Shown here: piece after piece, positions 34,801 to 41,378 of the stretch
Layout: every line of letters begins with the position of its first letter
How positions within the stretch are numbered: position 1 is the first letter of the stretch
Origin: JAGNKE01 sp964583335
GTDB taxonomy: Bacteria; Pseudomonadota; Alphaproteobacteria; Micavibrionales; Micavibrionaceae
Direction of reading: 5' to 3'
Length of the DNA: 41,433 nt
Assembly: GCA_964583335.1 (NCBI GenBank)
Contig: CAZOVG010000011.1
Coordinates: 1 to 41,433 of the forward strand
Made by a program: the position numbers and the translations under genes
The notes under the pieces: generated by a model
Seen by the model: the letters and a program-made list of their open reading frames with translations, nothing else
Database searches by the model: none
Told to the model about the DNA's origin: nothing

Positions 34801-35404
34801 GCTCCTCGGCGGGCGGGTTTTGCTGTGCGGCGCTTTTGTCCAAGGAAGCCTTAAGGGGGAGCAGAAGGGGCAAACCGAACCCTTCCTTGTTAATTTTTGT
34901 GTTCAGCTCCAGCAGAGAGTCGATCTCCTCTAAATCCTTCTGCGCCTTTTCGGGGTCGCTGAAATCTCTCTGGGGCGGCTGAATTTGAGCCGCCTGGAAG
35001 CTTACAAAAGCCAAATCCTCATCGAGGAGATATTCTTCGTCCTTTTGCTCGTCGCTCGGCAGACCGTTATCGGAGTCGATATCGAGGCTGGTGAAGCTGA
35101 CGTAATCTTCGGAACTGATGTTATGGACGCGGCCGACCTTGCTGAGCAGTTCGCGCGAGCTGAGACCTTCCCCGCCGACCATCATGCCGGGCGCGTCTTC
35201 CTCGGAAAAGAGGATGAGGCCGAGGCCGGGGAAAATGAGACGTGCTCCGGTCACCCCGTCAGTTATGACAATATCCGGCCCAAGAATATCGACAAACGCT
35301 TTTTCAAGGACCAAGCCCTTGAAATCAATCGTATCGCCCGGGCGAACATGGAGCGTTTTCTGCTCTTTGGGCCCCGGTAGCGTTGCGTCGACTATATTTG
35401 CCAT
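28895..35404 (-). CDS. Giant RTX repeat protein, presumed type I secretion substrate
   Basis: A 2169-residue acidic protein, probably exported by the adjacent ABC/membrane-fusion pair with the TolC-like channel. Residues 1-110 form a conserved-looking N-terminal module (TLHVRPGDTIDFKGL, GARLIFPGLGLILF). A linker and a beta-rich region (about 230-420) follow. From about 427 to 2059 the protein is built of calcium-binding RTX nonapeptides of the GGxGxDxhx type (for example GGAGNDTLYGGDGDDTL). The last ~110 residues lack repeats and end GDGTRVQVTTV, as in uncleaved C-terminal secretion signals. The ATG at 35404 is chosen because the candidate promoter start (about 35438) lies downstream of the only other upstream start (GTG, 35455). 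No enzyme domain was seen; adhesin or surface layer is the likeliest role. Confidence 0.93.
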   Translation of the reverse strand: MANIVDATLPGPKEQKTLHVRPGDTIDFKGLVLEKAFVDILGPDIVITDGVTGARLIFPGLGLILFSEEDAPGMMVGGEGLSSRELLSKVGRVHNISSEDYVSFTSLDIDSDNGLPSDEQKDEEYLLDEDLAFVSFQAAQIQPPQRDFSDPEKAQKDLEEIDSLLELNTKINKEGFGLPLLLPLKASLDKSAAQQNPPAEELFDDAVRTRFDFDTRMLQLSMVEPGAGVDAYGGGGSELSAFDPSANPQFFAQERIDYSGDNSGLTIYGDNPNFFDALNAARVIQISPVLPDDFAVTEINITIRNIVGTVTPSDFSVFSVLSDGTGFNEIPATFNPATGTFTLSLADIQTDGRGDINIALVYNQGAFVGDTFEIVIESTAEFDFLSASPVPENPVQTRSITQTAKFTDDYASEAGTYDWYLESRPNDNRILTGNGNDTIYGGMGIDIIETNGGDDTISPDSGDEGGDDLIDGGESGETSGDTVTYAIRTEAISVDLGAGGAVADGSGYFDINIGIAGEVDKIRNIENITGGAGDDTIIGDNDASGNILSGGDGDDLIMGGLGNDTLTGGNGVDTLSYAYITGAGVGITIDLSAGSVNAGAGDVDTLGDAFENLIATSRNDTLIGNTLNNDIDGGGGTDTITYSARAGTGGLTVDLGTLDVDGYAVLTFGGIPEQDRLRNIENLTGTADGDTITGDNAANILLGMAGNDTINGGSGDDTISGGADNDTLNGDAGDDTISGGAGVDVIDGGTNTAVGDTVDYSAESGVVNVNLATGVVSADGTGSTDTVINIENVRGGSGTNTIRGSAGNNVMTGGASTDNFFGSLGDDTYVGNGGANTLDYSELGGGNIDVRWNGTTNTIVKSAGGTDSFTGVQTINGSTLGTDTLTLLVAGLTVQSSGAYFSPDALATLIGVENVEGSSGVDTVSGTTLANVINGNDGNDILSGNGGNDTINGGNGDDTISGGADDDTLNGDAGNDTISGGAGVDVIDGGTNTAAGDTVDYSAESGAVNVNLATGVVSADGTGSTDTVINIENVRGGSGTNTIRGNADNNVMTGGTSTDNFFGSLGDDTYVGNGGANTLDYSELGGGNVDVRWNGTANTVVKSAGGTDSFTGVQTINGSTLGTDTLTLLVAGLTVQSSGAYFSPDALTTLIGVENVEGSTGADTIYTMTTGTNNNVINANGGNDTVYGGNGNHTLDGGTGTDTLRFSIATPITLDLAAGTAAFGIYTNTFTGFENYYLGTGNDTITGSAGADGTVYGEDGDDTFFVSNGIDGFDGGNGTDTYNFYAATAGITVNMSLGSGQVVNDGFGNTETIANVENIIGTAFVDTITGSTAANVLEGREGNDTLNGGAGNDTLYGGDGDDTLDGGADADTIYGGDGDDILIGGAGVDVLDGGNNTAVGDTVSYAAAAGAVNVNLTTGVVSADGFGTTDTVTNIENIIGGTGTNTMRGTAGNNVMTGGSGTDNFFGSLGDDTYTGNAGTNTLSYAELASGNIDVRWDGVANTVVKSAGGTDTFTGIQTINGSTAATDTLTLLVAGLTVQSSGAFFSPNALATLIGVENVEGSAGTDIIFAMTTGTNNNVINGNAGDDTIYGGNGNHTLNGGSGSETLGDLLAFTGSTNTTLNLATSTATFGIYTNTFSNFERYQLGNGTNTITGSAGADGLVTGGTGADTFNASAGIDSFNGGAGTDTYNFSTATGAINVNLTLGANQIIDDGFGSTETVTSVENVTGSNFNDIITGTTGANTISGGDGDDIINGDAGADTLNGGNGIDTIDGGADNDTIDGGAGNDIINGGSGDDSIVGGTGDDTIDGGTNNAVGAATGGDTANYSASAASVTVDLANVGVNATGASIGNDSLTNIENVTGGSGNDTLRGDANANRLTGNNGNDLLNGRGGNDFLFGGAGDDTLIGGAGNDALDGGTGFDTADYSSAASGITASMTAGTVSNDGDGGADTLTGIEAITGSNFNDTITSAHNNYTFFGGTGTDTLDYGFTTQGITASLNGFGATITGTINKTNGAAVTTDSVTSFESLIGGTGADIFNFNTDAITLLGTVNGGGGSDRVAISDSFTGNNLTDNGISGNTIAGIFSSIEELNLSGATVDGDYDGADYTLSDDADDFDLTQANVQALVGVGGTLNLTVGSAFDMYIAGATNDGGGQFSWGDGTRVQVTTV
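30190..30631 (-). repeat. RTX module B, copy 2
   Basis: Matches the first B copy (ATFGIYTNTFSNFERYQLG, DGFGSTETVTSVENVTG) but is more diverged. The A-B pair therefore recurs with a pitch of about 1212 bases (404 residues). Confidence 0.75.
30716..31255 (-). repeat. RTX module A, copy 3
   Basis: A more diverged third copy (for example AAAAGAVNVNLTTGVVSADG, ELASGNIDVRWDGVANTVV), 1212 bases from copy 2 and again followed by module B. Confidence 0.85.
31417..31843 (-). repeat. RTX module B, copy 1
   Basis: About 142 residues from GGNGNHTLDGG, through AAFGIYTNTFTGFENYYLG and DGFGNTETIANVENIIG. Paired with the second module A copy. Confidence 0.75.
31928..32467 (-). repeat. RTX module A, copy 2
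   Basis: The nearest relative of copy 1, with only a scatter of substitutions. Here the module is followed at once by module B, unlike copy 1. Confidence 0.88.
32651..33190 (-). repeat. RTX module A, copy 1
   Basis: A 180-residue unit from GGAGVDVIDGG to ENVEGS, containing AESGVVNVNLATGVVSADG, NFFGSLGDDTYVGNGG and TLTLLVAGLTVQSSGAYF. It is almost the same as copy 2, 723 bases away, also at DNA level. Confidence 0.88.
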
Positions 35405-35444
35405 AACATAAAGCCCTAAAGCCTTGAGAATATTCCTGCTTACG

Positions 35445-35474
35445 ATTCTAGGCACAGAAGTTAAATTTTGTCTT
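35445..35474 (-). promoter_or_regulatory. Candidate RTX gene promoter
   Basis: On the minus strand AAGACA (35474-35469), 18 bases, then TAGAAT (35450-35445): four of six and five of six matches. The start near 35438 leaves about 34 bases before the ATG. Confidence 0.5.
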
Positions 35475-35537
35475 AATTTTTAGCGATTTACCCCCCCTTC
35501 CTGCCGCAGAAATCTGGGGAAAACCCGGCGAGAGGCT

Positions 35538-35566
35538 TTGTTTTTACACCTGCGGCTGTCTATTCT
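35538..35566 (+). promoter_or_regulatory. Candidate promoter of the MotA-like/MotB-like/TolC unit
   Basis: TTGTTT (35538-35543), 17 bases, then TATTCT (35561-35566). A modest match, about 100 bases before the MotA-like start. Confidence 0.35.
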
Positions 35567-35669
35567 GTAATGGAGGGGAATTCTGCCTTCGCGTTTTATT
35601 GTTCAAACACTTCCTTTCGTTTTGCTCTTCGCGCGGTCTTCCGCAATTTACAGAAATGAAAATATTCCT

Positions 35670-37136
35670 ATGACGTCCGATGATTCCCTGACGCTTTCGC
35701 ACAAGATTAATATTCGATTCCATCAGTTGTTTACCCCGACTATGGTTATGTGCGTTGTCGGCTTTTTCGTCTTGGGTTACTTGTTGCGCGAACGTCTGAT
35801 GATCGGTTTTTTAACGGCGCCGGAACTAAACAGCACGATTTTTCTTGTGATTTTTTCCGCAATTTACATCGCGTTTGCCAATAATTATCAGCTTTACAAA
35901 ACATTACGGTTTCTCAAATTCATCGAAAAGATCGAGGATGAGGGGGACGCGCGCAGCGAAGACTTGCAGGTTTTGGGGCGCAAGCTGCTCACCGATGGGG
36001 CGATGCTGAATATTCAGAACATGGTCTCGGCCCTCGAAAACCTCTCGGTCTACGGGCATTTGAACTTTACCGACCATGATGCGCGCCTTATCAAATCCAA
36101 GTTCGGCGGGCGGATGCGGCATGATCGTAACGTCGTAAGCTATCTATCGGGGATTCTGGTCATGCTGGGTCTGATCGGAACGTTCTGGGGTCTTCTGGGG
36201 GCGATTGACGATGTTGGAAAGGCCATGGGCTCGGTTTCAGAGTCGCTTCAGGTTGACAGCGGCGCGGGCGGTGCCGATCTCGGCTCGTTTATCGGCAGCA
36301 TCAGCGCGCCTCTTCAGGGTATGGGGATCGCCTTCAGTTCCTCTCTCTTCGGTTTGTCCGGGTCGCTTTTCCTGGGATTCCTCAACTTTTTCGCGGGTCA
36401 TGCGCAAAACAATTTTGTGGAGGAAGTCAGCCGCTGGATCGATATCCGCATACCCAAGCTTAACCCGGCGCTTCAAGAAAAGACAAAAGGGCAGAAAGTT
36501 CCGAAATCTGACGATCTGAAGGCCTGGCTTGCCGGGTTTGTTTATCTTTCGAGTAAAACGAACCAGAAAATGGGTCAGATCATGCTGGCGCTTTCGAAAT
36601 CTACGGAGGCGATGCTCAAGAGCGCCTCTCAGACGGAAAAAATCTACGATTATCAAAAAGATATTTTCATGTCTATGGAGCGGATGAGCACCCGCATGGG
36701 CGTGGTCAAGGATTCTCTTCAATACATGACCAAGGGCGTCGAGCCGAACCTGCGTATCAACGCCAGCATCCGGGATACGCTTGTTGAAATCAACACGCAC
36801 CTGACAACAGCGCGGTCCTCGGATAATGATATCGCCCTTCAGCAGATCGACCGATTGAGCAAGCTGACCAACCAGATGCAGGAGGTCAATTCGACTTTCC
36901 AGGTTTTAAGCCAAGTGCAATCAAGCCTTGTCGTCGAGATTGAGAAGCTGCGCGAGAGAAGTCAGAAAGATGACAACGTGTCGGAGTTCTCGAATCTGGT
37001 TTGGCAGCTCAATTCCATCCTTGAAGAAATCCGGCAAAGCAACGTGTCGGCTTATATGGGCCTTTTCGAGGATCAGGGGCCGCACGGCAAAGGACAACCT
37101 AACGGCCCGGGGGCTGGCGATGTTCCCGCTGAATAG
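35670..37136 (+). CDS. MotA/TolQ/ExbB-type proton-channel subunit with long helical tail (SiiB-like role)
   Basis: A 488-residue inner-membrane protein. Hydrophobic segments at about 23-39, 55-70, 156-178 and 214-242 give the MotA/ExbB fold. The third segment has the family pattern GLIGTFWGLLGAI (Thr171) and the fourth GMGIAFSSSLFGLSGSLFLG. Residues 285-465 are a long, mostly helical, probably cytosolic tail, unusual for ExbB or TolQ. Such proteins form a pentamer around a MotB-like dimer and use the proton gradient. The ATG at 35670 is preferred to a TTG at 35622; neither has a strong ribosome site. The MotB-like gene starts 12 bases after its stop, and a TolC-family gene follows, so a link to type I secretion is inferred. 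Confidence 0.88.
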   Translation: MTSDDSLTLSHKINIRFHQLFTPTMVMCVVGFFVLGYLLRERLMIGFLTAPELNSTIFLVIFSAIYIAFANNYQLYKTLRFLKFIEKIEDEGDARSEDLQVLGRKLLTDGAMLNIQNMVSALENLSVYGHLNFTDHDARLIKSKFGGRMRHDRNVVSYLSGILVMLGLIGTFWGLLGAIDDVGKAMGSVSESLQVDSGAGGADLGSFIGSISAPLQGMGIAFSSSLFGLSGSLFLGFLNFFAGHAQNNFVEEVSRWIDIRIPKLNPALQEKTKGQKVPKSDDLKAWLAGFVYLSSKTNQKMGQIMLALSKSTEAMLKSASQTEKIYDYQKDIFMSMERMSTRMGVVKDSLQYMTKGVEPNLRINASIRDTLVEINTHLTTARSSDNDIALQQIDRLSKLTNQMQEVNSTFQVLSQVQSSLVVEIEKLRERSQKDDNVSEFSNLVWQLNSILEEIRQSNVSAYMGLFEDQGPHGKGQPNGPGAGDVPAE

Positions 37137-37147
37137 GAGGTTATGTC

Positions 37148-37897
37148 ATGTCTGGTGATCGCCGCGACGATGACGCTGGTGCCATAGCATGGCCGGGTTT
37201 CGTTGATATTCTGTCGTCCGTCATGATCATGTTTTTGTTTTTCATGCTGATCACCTCGATCGCCATGTACGGGCTGAACATCCAGTTCCGCGAGGAAATG
37301 AAAAAGCAGAACGAACAGAAGTTGTCCGAGCTGGTTTCCGAGGAGCTCCGCGAAAAGCTTAAAGAGCTTTTGGCAGGCGGCGAAAATGTCGAAGAGCTTC
37401 TCAAAAAACTTGAAGACCAGATGCAGATGGATAACGTGGCGCAGGTTAAGGAAAAGCTTCAGCAAGAAAATGATGCTCTGGCCAATGAGGTCGCGGAATT
37501 GCAGAAGGTCGTCGAGCAAGTCCAGAAGGATGTTTCTGAGGGCACGGAGCAGGCAACCAAAGTCGGCGAGGATAACAGTCTTCTGATTATTTTCAGTAAT
37601 AACGATGTGTCGCTGTCCGAGCAAACCACAAAGGTTATAGATTCCTATATCGAGGCCATCAGCGAGAAGCTTAAGGGCAAAAAATTCAACGTGCGCATCC
37701 TGACCAGCGACAACCCGAACGCGGCCAGCATCTCATTGTCGCGGGAGATCAGCTTGGCGCGGTCGCTTAATGTACGCAACGTTCTTTTGAAGCAAAGCCT
37801 TGATTCCTCGGCGATCGAGGTGAATTACAGCAAGCCCAAGAGTATCGACGAGACTTATAACTGGCTCAAAGTGATGGTGGAGGTCGATGATTCCTGA
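37148..37897 (+). CDS. MotB/OmpA-like partner of the proton channel (SiiA-like role)
   Basis: A 249-residue protein with one membrane helix (about 18-42). Asp20 in WPGFVDILSSVMIMF sits where the MotB/ExbD/TolR proton-carrying Asp lies. A coiled-coil stretch (about 50-140) is followed by an OmpA-like C-terminal domain (about 145-249), whose SREISLARSLNVRNVL resembles the peptidoglycan-contact helix. It should anchor the channel to the cell wall. An excellent AGGAGG lies 7 bases before the ATG. Its last 11 bases overlap the TolC-family gene, which implies coupled translation. Confidence 0.88.
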   Translation: MSGDRRDDDAGAIAWPGFVDILSSVMIMFLFFMLITSIAMYGLNIQFREEMKKQNEQKLSELVSEELREKLKELLAGGENVEELLKKLEDQMQMDNVAQVKEKLQQENDALANEVAELQKVVEQVQKDVSEGTEQATKVGEDNSLLIIFSNNDVSLSEQTTKVIDSYIEAISEKLKGKKFNVRILTSDNPNAASISLSREISLARSLNVRNVLLKQSLDSSAIEVNYSKPKSIDETYNWLKVMVEVDDS

Positions 37898-39287
37898 GTC
37901 CGCCATCGAACCTAGAAAACGCAGAGGCGCGCCGTTGAGGCGGATCGCCCTTCTGGCGTTTGCCGGAGGGCTTTCGATTTTTCTCATTGCCGGAGCGGGT
38001 TTTGCGGCCGACGCGACCAAGGACAAGACGCCTGCAGGCTATATGGATTTGTCTTTACAGAGCGTGATGCTGTTCGCTTTGAACAACAACCCTGAAATCA
38101 AGATTGCCAAGGAGCACGAGACACAGGCGGGGTACGCCACACAGGAAGCGCTCTCGATTCTATATCCGCAGCTTGAGGTGACCGTAAAGGCCGGGGAGGA
38201 GTATAACGCGCCCGCCAACTTCACCGACGCCGACGCTATTGTTGGTAAGAGCAACGTCAACCCCTCCGCCGAGGTGATCCTTTCGGCCAACCAGTTGCTT
38301 TATGACGGTTCGACCAGCCGGGAGGAAGTCCGGAGGCGGGAAACGCTGGAGCAGTCTAGCCAGCTTCAGACCCATCTGGTGCGTGAACGCATCATGATCA
38401 CGACCATAGAGTCTTATATGCTGGTTTACAGGCTCCAGAACACGCTCGCGGAATATGATGCGTTTCTGGGGCGTCTGGATGCCATCATCCATAAAGTCAA
38501 GCTGATGGTCGATGCGGGGGCGGAAAGCAAGGCGAAACTTAAATATGCCAATTCTCGGCTGGCCTTTGCGCAAGCGGATTACAACAATACGCGCGCTTCG
38601 CTCACCGACGCGCTTACAGACCTTGAGTTTCTCACGGGGAAACTTCCGGCCTTCAAAGCTGTCGCGCCGGAGGTGGTTGATCTCGTGCAAATCCAGCTGG
38701 GCGCGTATAAAGATCTGGCTGAAAAGAATAATACGAACTTCCTTATTAATGCCACAGACCGCAAGGCTTTGGAGCATGAGCTTGAAGGTGTGAAGGGGCG
38801 CTACCTGCCGACCGTCAATATGATCGTGGAGATGAGCCAATCGCACGATTCCGGGGGCGAGGTAGGTCGGGACCGCAGCGCCATCGCCCTGCTCCAGCTT
38901 AGCTACAAGATTTTTGATGGATACGCCCGGGACGCTTCCAAGGGGCGCGTGACCAGCCAGTTGAGCGAAATCGATTTCCGCCGCCAGAGGGCGGAGCGGG
39001 ATATCATGCAGAAGATCAAGCTGGCCTATAACCAGATTACAGCTTTAGAGGCGGAGCATCATGCGCTTTTACAAGAGATCGAAGCCAATACCGAGCTGCA
39101 GGCTCTTTACAAGGAACAGTTCGAATTAGGTGAGGGCGATGTCATCGCCATGATCGAAGGCGAGGAGCGGCTGTTTACCTCCCGCACGCGGCTTTACAAG
39201 ATCGACACCGATATTATTAACAACAGCTATGCCCTCCTGCGGCAGATCGGCTATCTGGATCAGCAGGGCTTCTGTGAAAATTGTTAA
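37887..39287 (+). CDS. TolC-family outer-membrane channel (LapE/SiiC-like)
   Basis: A 466-residue outer-membrane efflux protein. The signal peptide is long, with a basic N-region (RKRRGAPLRR) and cleavage likely after GAGFA (residue 40). Two repeats of long helices and beta hairpins follow; typical pieces are FALNNNPEIKIAKEH, ILYPQLEVTVKAGEEYN, NQLLYDG and the matching second-half LSYKIFDGYARDASK. It should complete the type I channel with the ABC and membrane-fusion proteins. Two cysteines end the protein (CENC). It overlaps the MotB-like gene by 11 bases. Confidence 0.94.
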   Translation: MIPESAIEPRKRRGAPLRRIALLAFAGGLSIFLIAGAGFAADATKDKTPAGYMDLSLQSVMLFALNNNPEIKIAKEHETQAGYATQEALSILYPQLEVTVKAGEEYNAPANFTDADAIVGKSNVNPSAEVILSANQLLYDGSTSREEVRRRETLEQSSQLQTHLVRERIMITTIESYMLVYRLQNTLAEYDAFLGRLDAIIHKVKLMVDAGAESKAKLKYANSRLAFAQADYNNTRASLTDALTDLEFLTGKLPAFKAVAPEVVDLVQIQLGAYKDLAEKNNTNFLINATDRKALEHELEGVKGRYLPTVNMIVEMSQSHDSGGEVGRDRSAIALLQLSYKIFDGYARDASKGRVTSQLSEIDFRRQRAERDIMQKIKLAYNQITALEAEHHALLQEIEANTELQALYKEQFELGEGDVIAMIEGEERLFTSRTRLYKIDTDIINNSYALLRQIGYLDQQGFCENC

Positions 39288-39392
39288 CGAAAGGAAAAAT
39301 GAGCGCATCGGATCTACAGAGTTTTTCATTCCCAACATATTGTTAATACGGGGGTATGCAGATGTGTGTCCCCGGGTTTTGAGTTTTCGATA

Positions 39393-40412
39393 ATGAACCG
39401 CTTACTGGCGTATTTCGGCCGTCTGCTTATCGTGCTGTGCCTTCTGGGGCACGGTGTGTCTGCGTTTGCGTCTGAAAATACGTGCGTGGACGAGGAGACC
39501 CTCAAGGGGTTTTACGAGAAATTCAGCCTTCTGGAGAAGGAGAAAGAAGCTCTGCGAACCAAGCTCTCAACCTGTTCGATTGCGGGCGAGCAAGCGGCGG
39601 AGCTTTCTGTTACGCTCTCACAGAAGGATGGTCGTCAATTACGCTATCTGGAAAGCAAGGTTACGCAGCTTGAGGAGGAGAATGGCAAGCTCAGGGACAA
39701 GCTTATAGCTTTGGGCGCTCTACCGGACGAGGCTGTTGCGGACGATGCGCCTGAAGAGACCTCCGAGCCTCTTGTTCCGGATAAAGATGCCAAAGCCAAG
39801 GGCGCCGAGCTGAAGGTTTCGGAGCCTGTTGCGGATGCGCCCCTTGAGGGACCGGTTCTGCCCGCTGGCGGCGGTTCTGAGGCGGAGTTGTCCGATCCGG
39901 GCATCAATAATAGCGCCGCACCGCCCGCTGAAACGCCGGATGAAGCACCGTCGGCTCCTGAAGATAAAAAGTCCGATATCGTGCCTGTACCCGCTTCGCC
40001 CAGTGCGCCTGAACTGATCGAGACGGGCAGCGGCGGGCCCGAGAGCGCTGCAAAAATCGCATGGAATATTCTTAAGAATGACCCGATCCGGACCGAAGCT
40101 TCTGCGCCCATCATAGAGAAAAGCGCCTATGAAGAGGGTTGCGCTTCGCGCTATCAGGCCTTTGAGAAAACTCTTTTGGGGCTTACCTCTGTGCAGGGCG
40201 AACGCAAAACACTGCAGGAATTGTCAGAACAGCATCGCCGCCTGATCTCCGCCTCTGACGATGGTACGATTCTTTGCCCGGATCAGGCCGCCTCAGCGCG
40301 GGTGTCCGAGACTCTGGAGCGTTTGGAGCGCACAATCCGTGAAGCAGCAACCAGCCAGCAGGCGATCCAGATCCTATACTATGAAAACCGGAAGCTGGAG
40401 TCCGGAGGCTAG
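39393..40412 (+). CDS. Unknown periplasmic coiled-coil protein with acidic Pro/Ala linker
   Basis: A 339-residue protein, no family recognised. Signal peptide (hydrophobic 9-25, cleavage likely after AFA). Then a helical segment with coiled-coil heptads (about 35-108), a disordered linker rich in Pro, Ala, Glu and Asp (about 110-215), and a C-terminal helical domain (about 217-335). The four cysteines outside the signal peptide (31, 61, 250, 295) come as one pair in each folded part, so each could form a disulfide. The ATG at 39393 is chosen because it starts the signal peptide. It lies 105 bases after the TolC-family gene, same strand, and may be an accessory of the secretion machine. Confidence 0.72.
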   Translation: MNRLLAYFGRLLIVLCLLGHGVSAFASENTCVDEETLKGFYEKFSLLEKEKEALRTKLSTCSIAGEQAAELSVTLSQKDGRQLRYLESKVTQLEEENGKLRDKLIALGALPDEAVADDAPEETSEPLVPDKDAKAKGAELKVSEPVADAPLEGPVLPAGGGSEAELSDPGINNSAAPPAETPDEAPSAPEDKKSDIVPVPASPSAPELIETGSGGPESAAKIAWNILKNDPIRTEASAPIIEKSAYEEGCASRYQAFEKTLLGLTSVQGERKTLQELSEQHRRLISASDDGTILCPDQAASARVSETLERLERTIREAATSQQAIQILYYENRKLESGG

Positions 40413-40483
40413 TCTTTTCACGTTTTTATCGGCACGCTGTCTGTCGCCCAAACCCGGGGTCCGGTAAAGCGGGCGTTTGCGTT

Positions 40484-41266
40484 TCAAGGGTTACCCAAAA
40501 CGTTCAGATTTTGCTCTTTTTCAGCTTGCTGCTGCCTGGTTTGCGTAACGATCATCGGCGTTGAGACATCAAGGAAGATCGAGAATTTTTTATTTGTTCC
40601 CTCTTCTTCGAAGTCCAAAGCATAATAGTAAATGCCGTTTTCCTTGATCAGCTCATTTTCAAGAAGCTTTCCGCCCGCGTTCGCAATAATGTAATCCTGC
40701 TCCGCCACCGTCACAATTTCTATAGCCGTTGCCGGTTCACTGCCGTCGCGGAACGTGCCTTTAAGGCTGTCTATGATCATGGCTTTGATTTCACGGAAAA
40801 AATCCGGATTTCCGAAGCGGGAGTCTTCCTTTGCGATTTCCAGCGCCATGTTCACAACGCCAAGATTGACCAGGTGCCGACGGACAATGCTTTTGTAACT
40901 TCTCAGGGCCCTGGAGGATTCAATGGGATCATCGCCCATGGCTTTCTCCCGCGCTTCCGCCAAGTCCCGAAGCGTTTCTTCGATAAAGGGGTCATAAAAG
41001 GTGCACCGCGAGTACATCAAGCGGAACGCCCTAAATTGTCGTTTAGGGCGGGCGCCTTTATATATCTTGTCTACCTGATCGAGATACATCCCACAGGAAC
41101 GCTCGGAGGGCGTTATGACCTTTTCCTTATTCTGGCTTTCCAGATATTGGCGTTTGGTCATGTTATTAGCCGAACTGCTGGCAGCGAAAGCGGCAGTATG
41201 CATTGCGCATAGAGCCGCAACCGTGACAAACAAGCCGATCTTTACTTTATGGAAATCAATAACCAT
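40484..41266 (-). CDS. Secreted DUF4919-like protein
   Basis: A 260-residue protein with a signal peptide (cleavage likely after HTAAFA, residue 28). The mature part resembles DUF4919 proteins in order of motifs: FRLMYSRCTFYDPF, a helical stretch with SYKSIVRRHLVNLGVVNMAL, then IDSLKGTFRDGSEPATAIEIV, VAEQDYII, and a C-terminal IYYYALDF...FSIFLDVSTPM. That family is best known from Bacteroidetes and has no settled function. Two cysteines in the mature part (near residues 58 and 87) may pair. A good site (AGGAAGAG) precedes the ATG. It is convergent with the coiled-coil gene and follows tuf with a terminator between. Confidence 0.72.
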   Translation of the reverse strand: MVIDFHKVKIGLFVTVAALCAMHTAAFAASSSANNMTKRQYLESQNKEKVITPSERSCGMYLDQVDKIYKGARPKRQFRAFRLMYSRCTFYDPFIEETLRDLAEAREKAMGDDPIESSRALRSYKSIVRRHLVNLGVVNMALEIAKEDSRFGNPDFFREIKAMIIDSLKGTFRDGSEPATAIEIVTVAEQDYIIANAGGKLLENELIKENGIYYYALDFEEEGTNKKFSIFLDVSTPMIVTQTRQQQAEKEQNLNVLGNP

Positions 41267-41293
41267 ATTCTCTTCCTATTTTAGGCCAAGGGT

Positions 41294-41299
41294 ATTGTA
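41294..41299 (-). promoter_or_regulatory. Possible -10 box of the DUF4919-like gene
   Basis: TACAAT on the minus strand, 28 bases before the ATG and just after the tuf terminator; the -35 (TCAAAA, 17 bases upstream) is poor. Confidence 0.3.
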
Positions 41300-41323
41300 G
41301 CAGTTTTTTAGGGCGGTTTTGAT

Positions 41324-41354
41324 AAAAAAAGCCCCGCCGTTGCGGGCGGGGCTT
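41324..41354 (-). terminator. Rho-independent terminator of tuf copy 2
   Basis: On the minus strand AAGCCCCGCC (41354-41345) pairs with GGCGGGGCTT (41338-41329) around a 6-base loop and runs into TTTTTTTATC. It lies 24 bases after the tuf stop. Confidence 0.92.
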
Positions 41355-41378
41355 CTGATTTCTCGCAGATGGCTGCGG

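Larger units (their letters stand above)
35405..35669. other. Divergent intergenic region of the secretion locus
   Basis: The 265 bases between the RTX gene (minus) and the MotA-like gene (plus) hold candidate promoters in both directions. No gene is supported; a 29-codon frame starting at 35570 after GGAGGGG-like sequence has no recognisable product. Confidence 0.5.

Noticed and set aside
28895..35404. LapG-type di-alanine cleavage site in the RTX N-terminus
   Set aside because: No TAAG/PAAG-like motif is seen in the first 150 residues, and no lapG or lapD gene is in the window.
35670..37897. Zorya anti-phage defence (ZorA/ZorB-like pair)
   Set aside because: The tail and the OmpA-like partner resemble ZorAB, but no zorC, zorD or zorE gene is present and the pair is fused by overlap to a TolC-family gene in a type I secretion locus.
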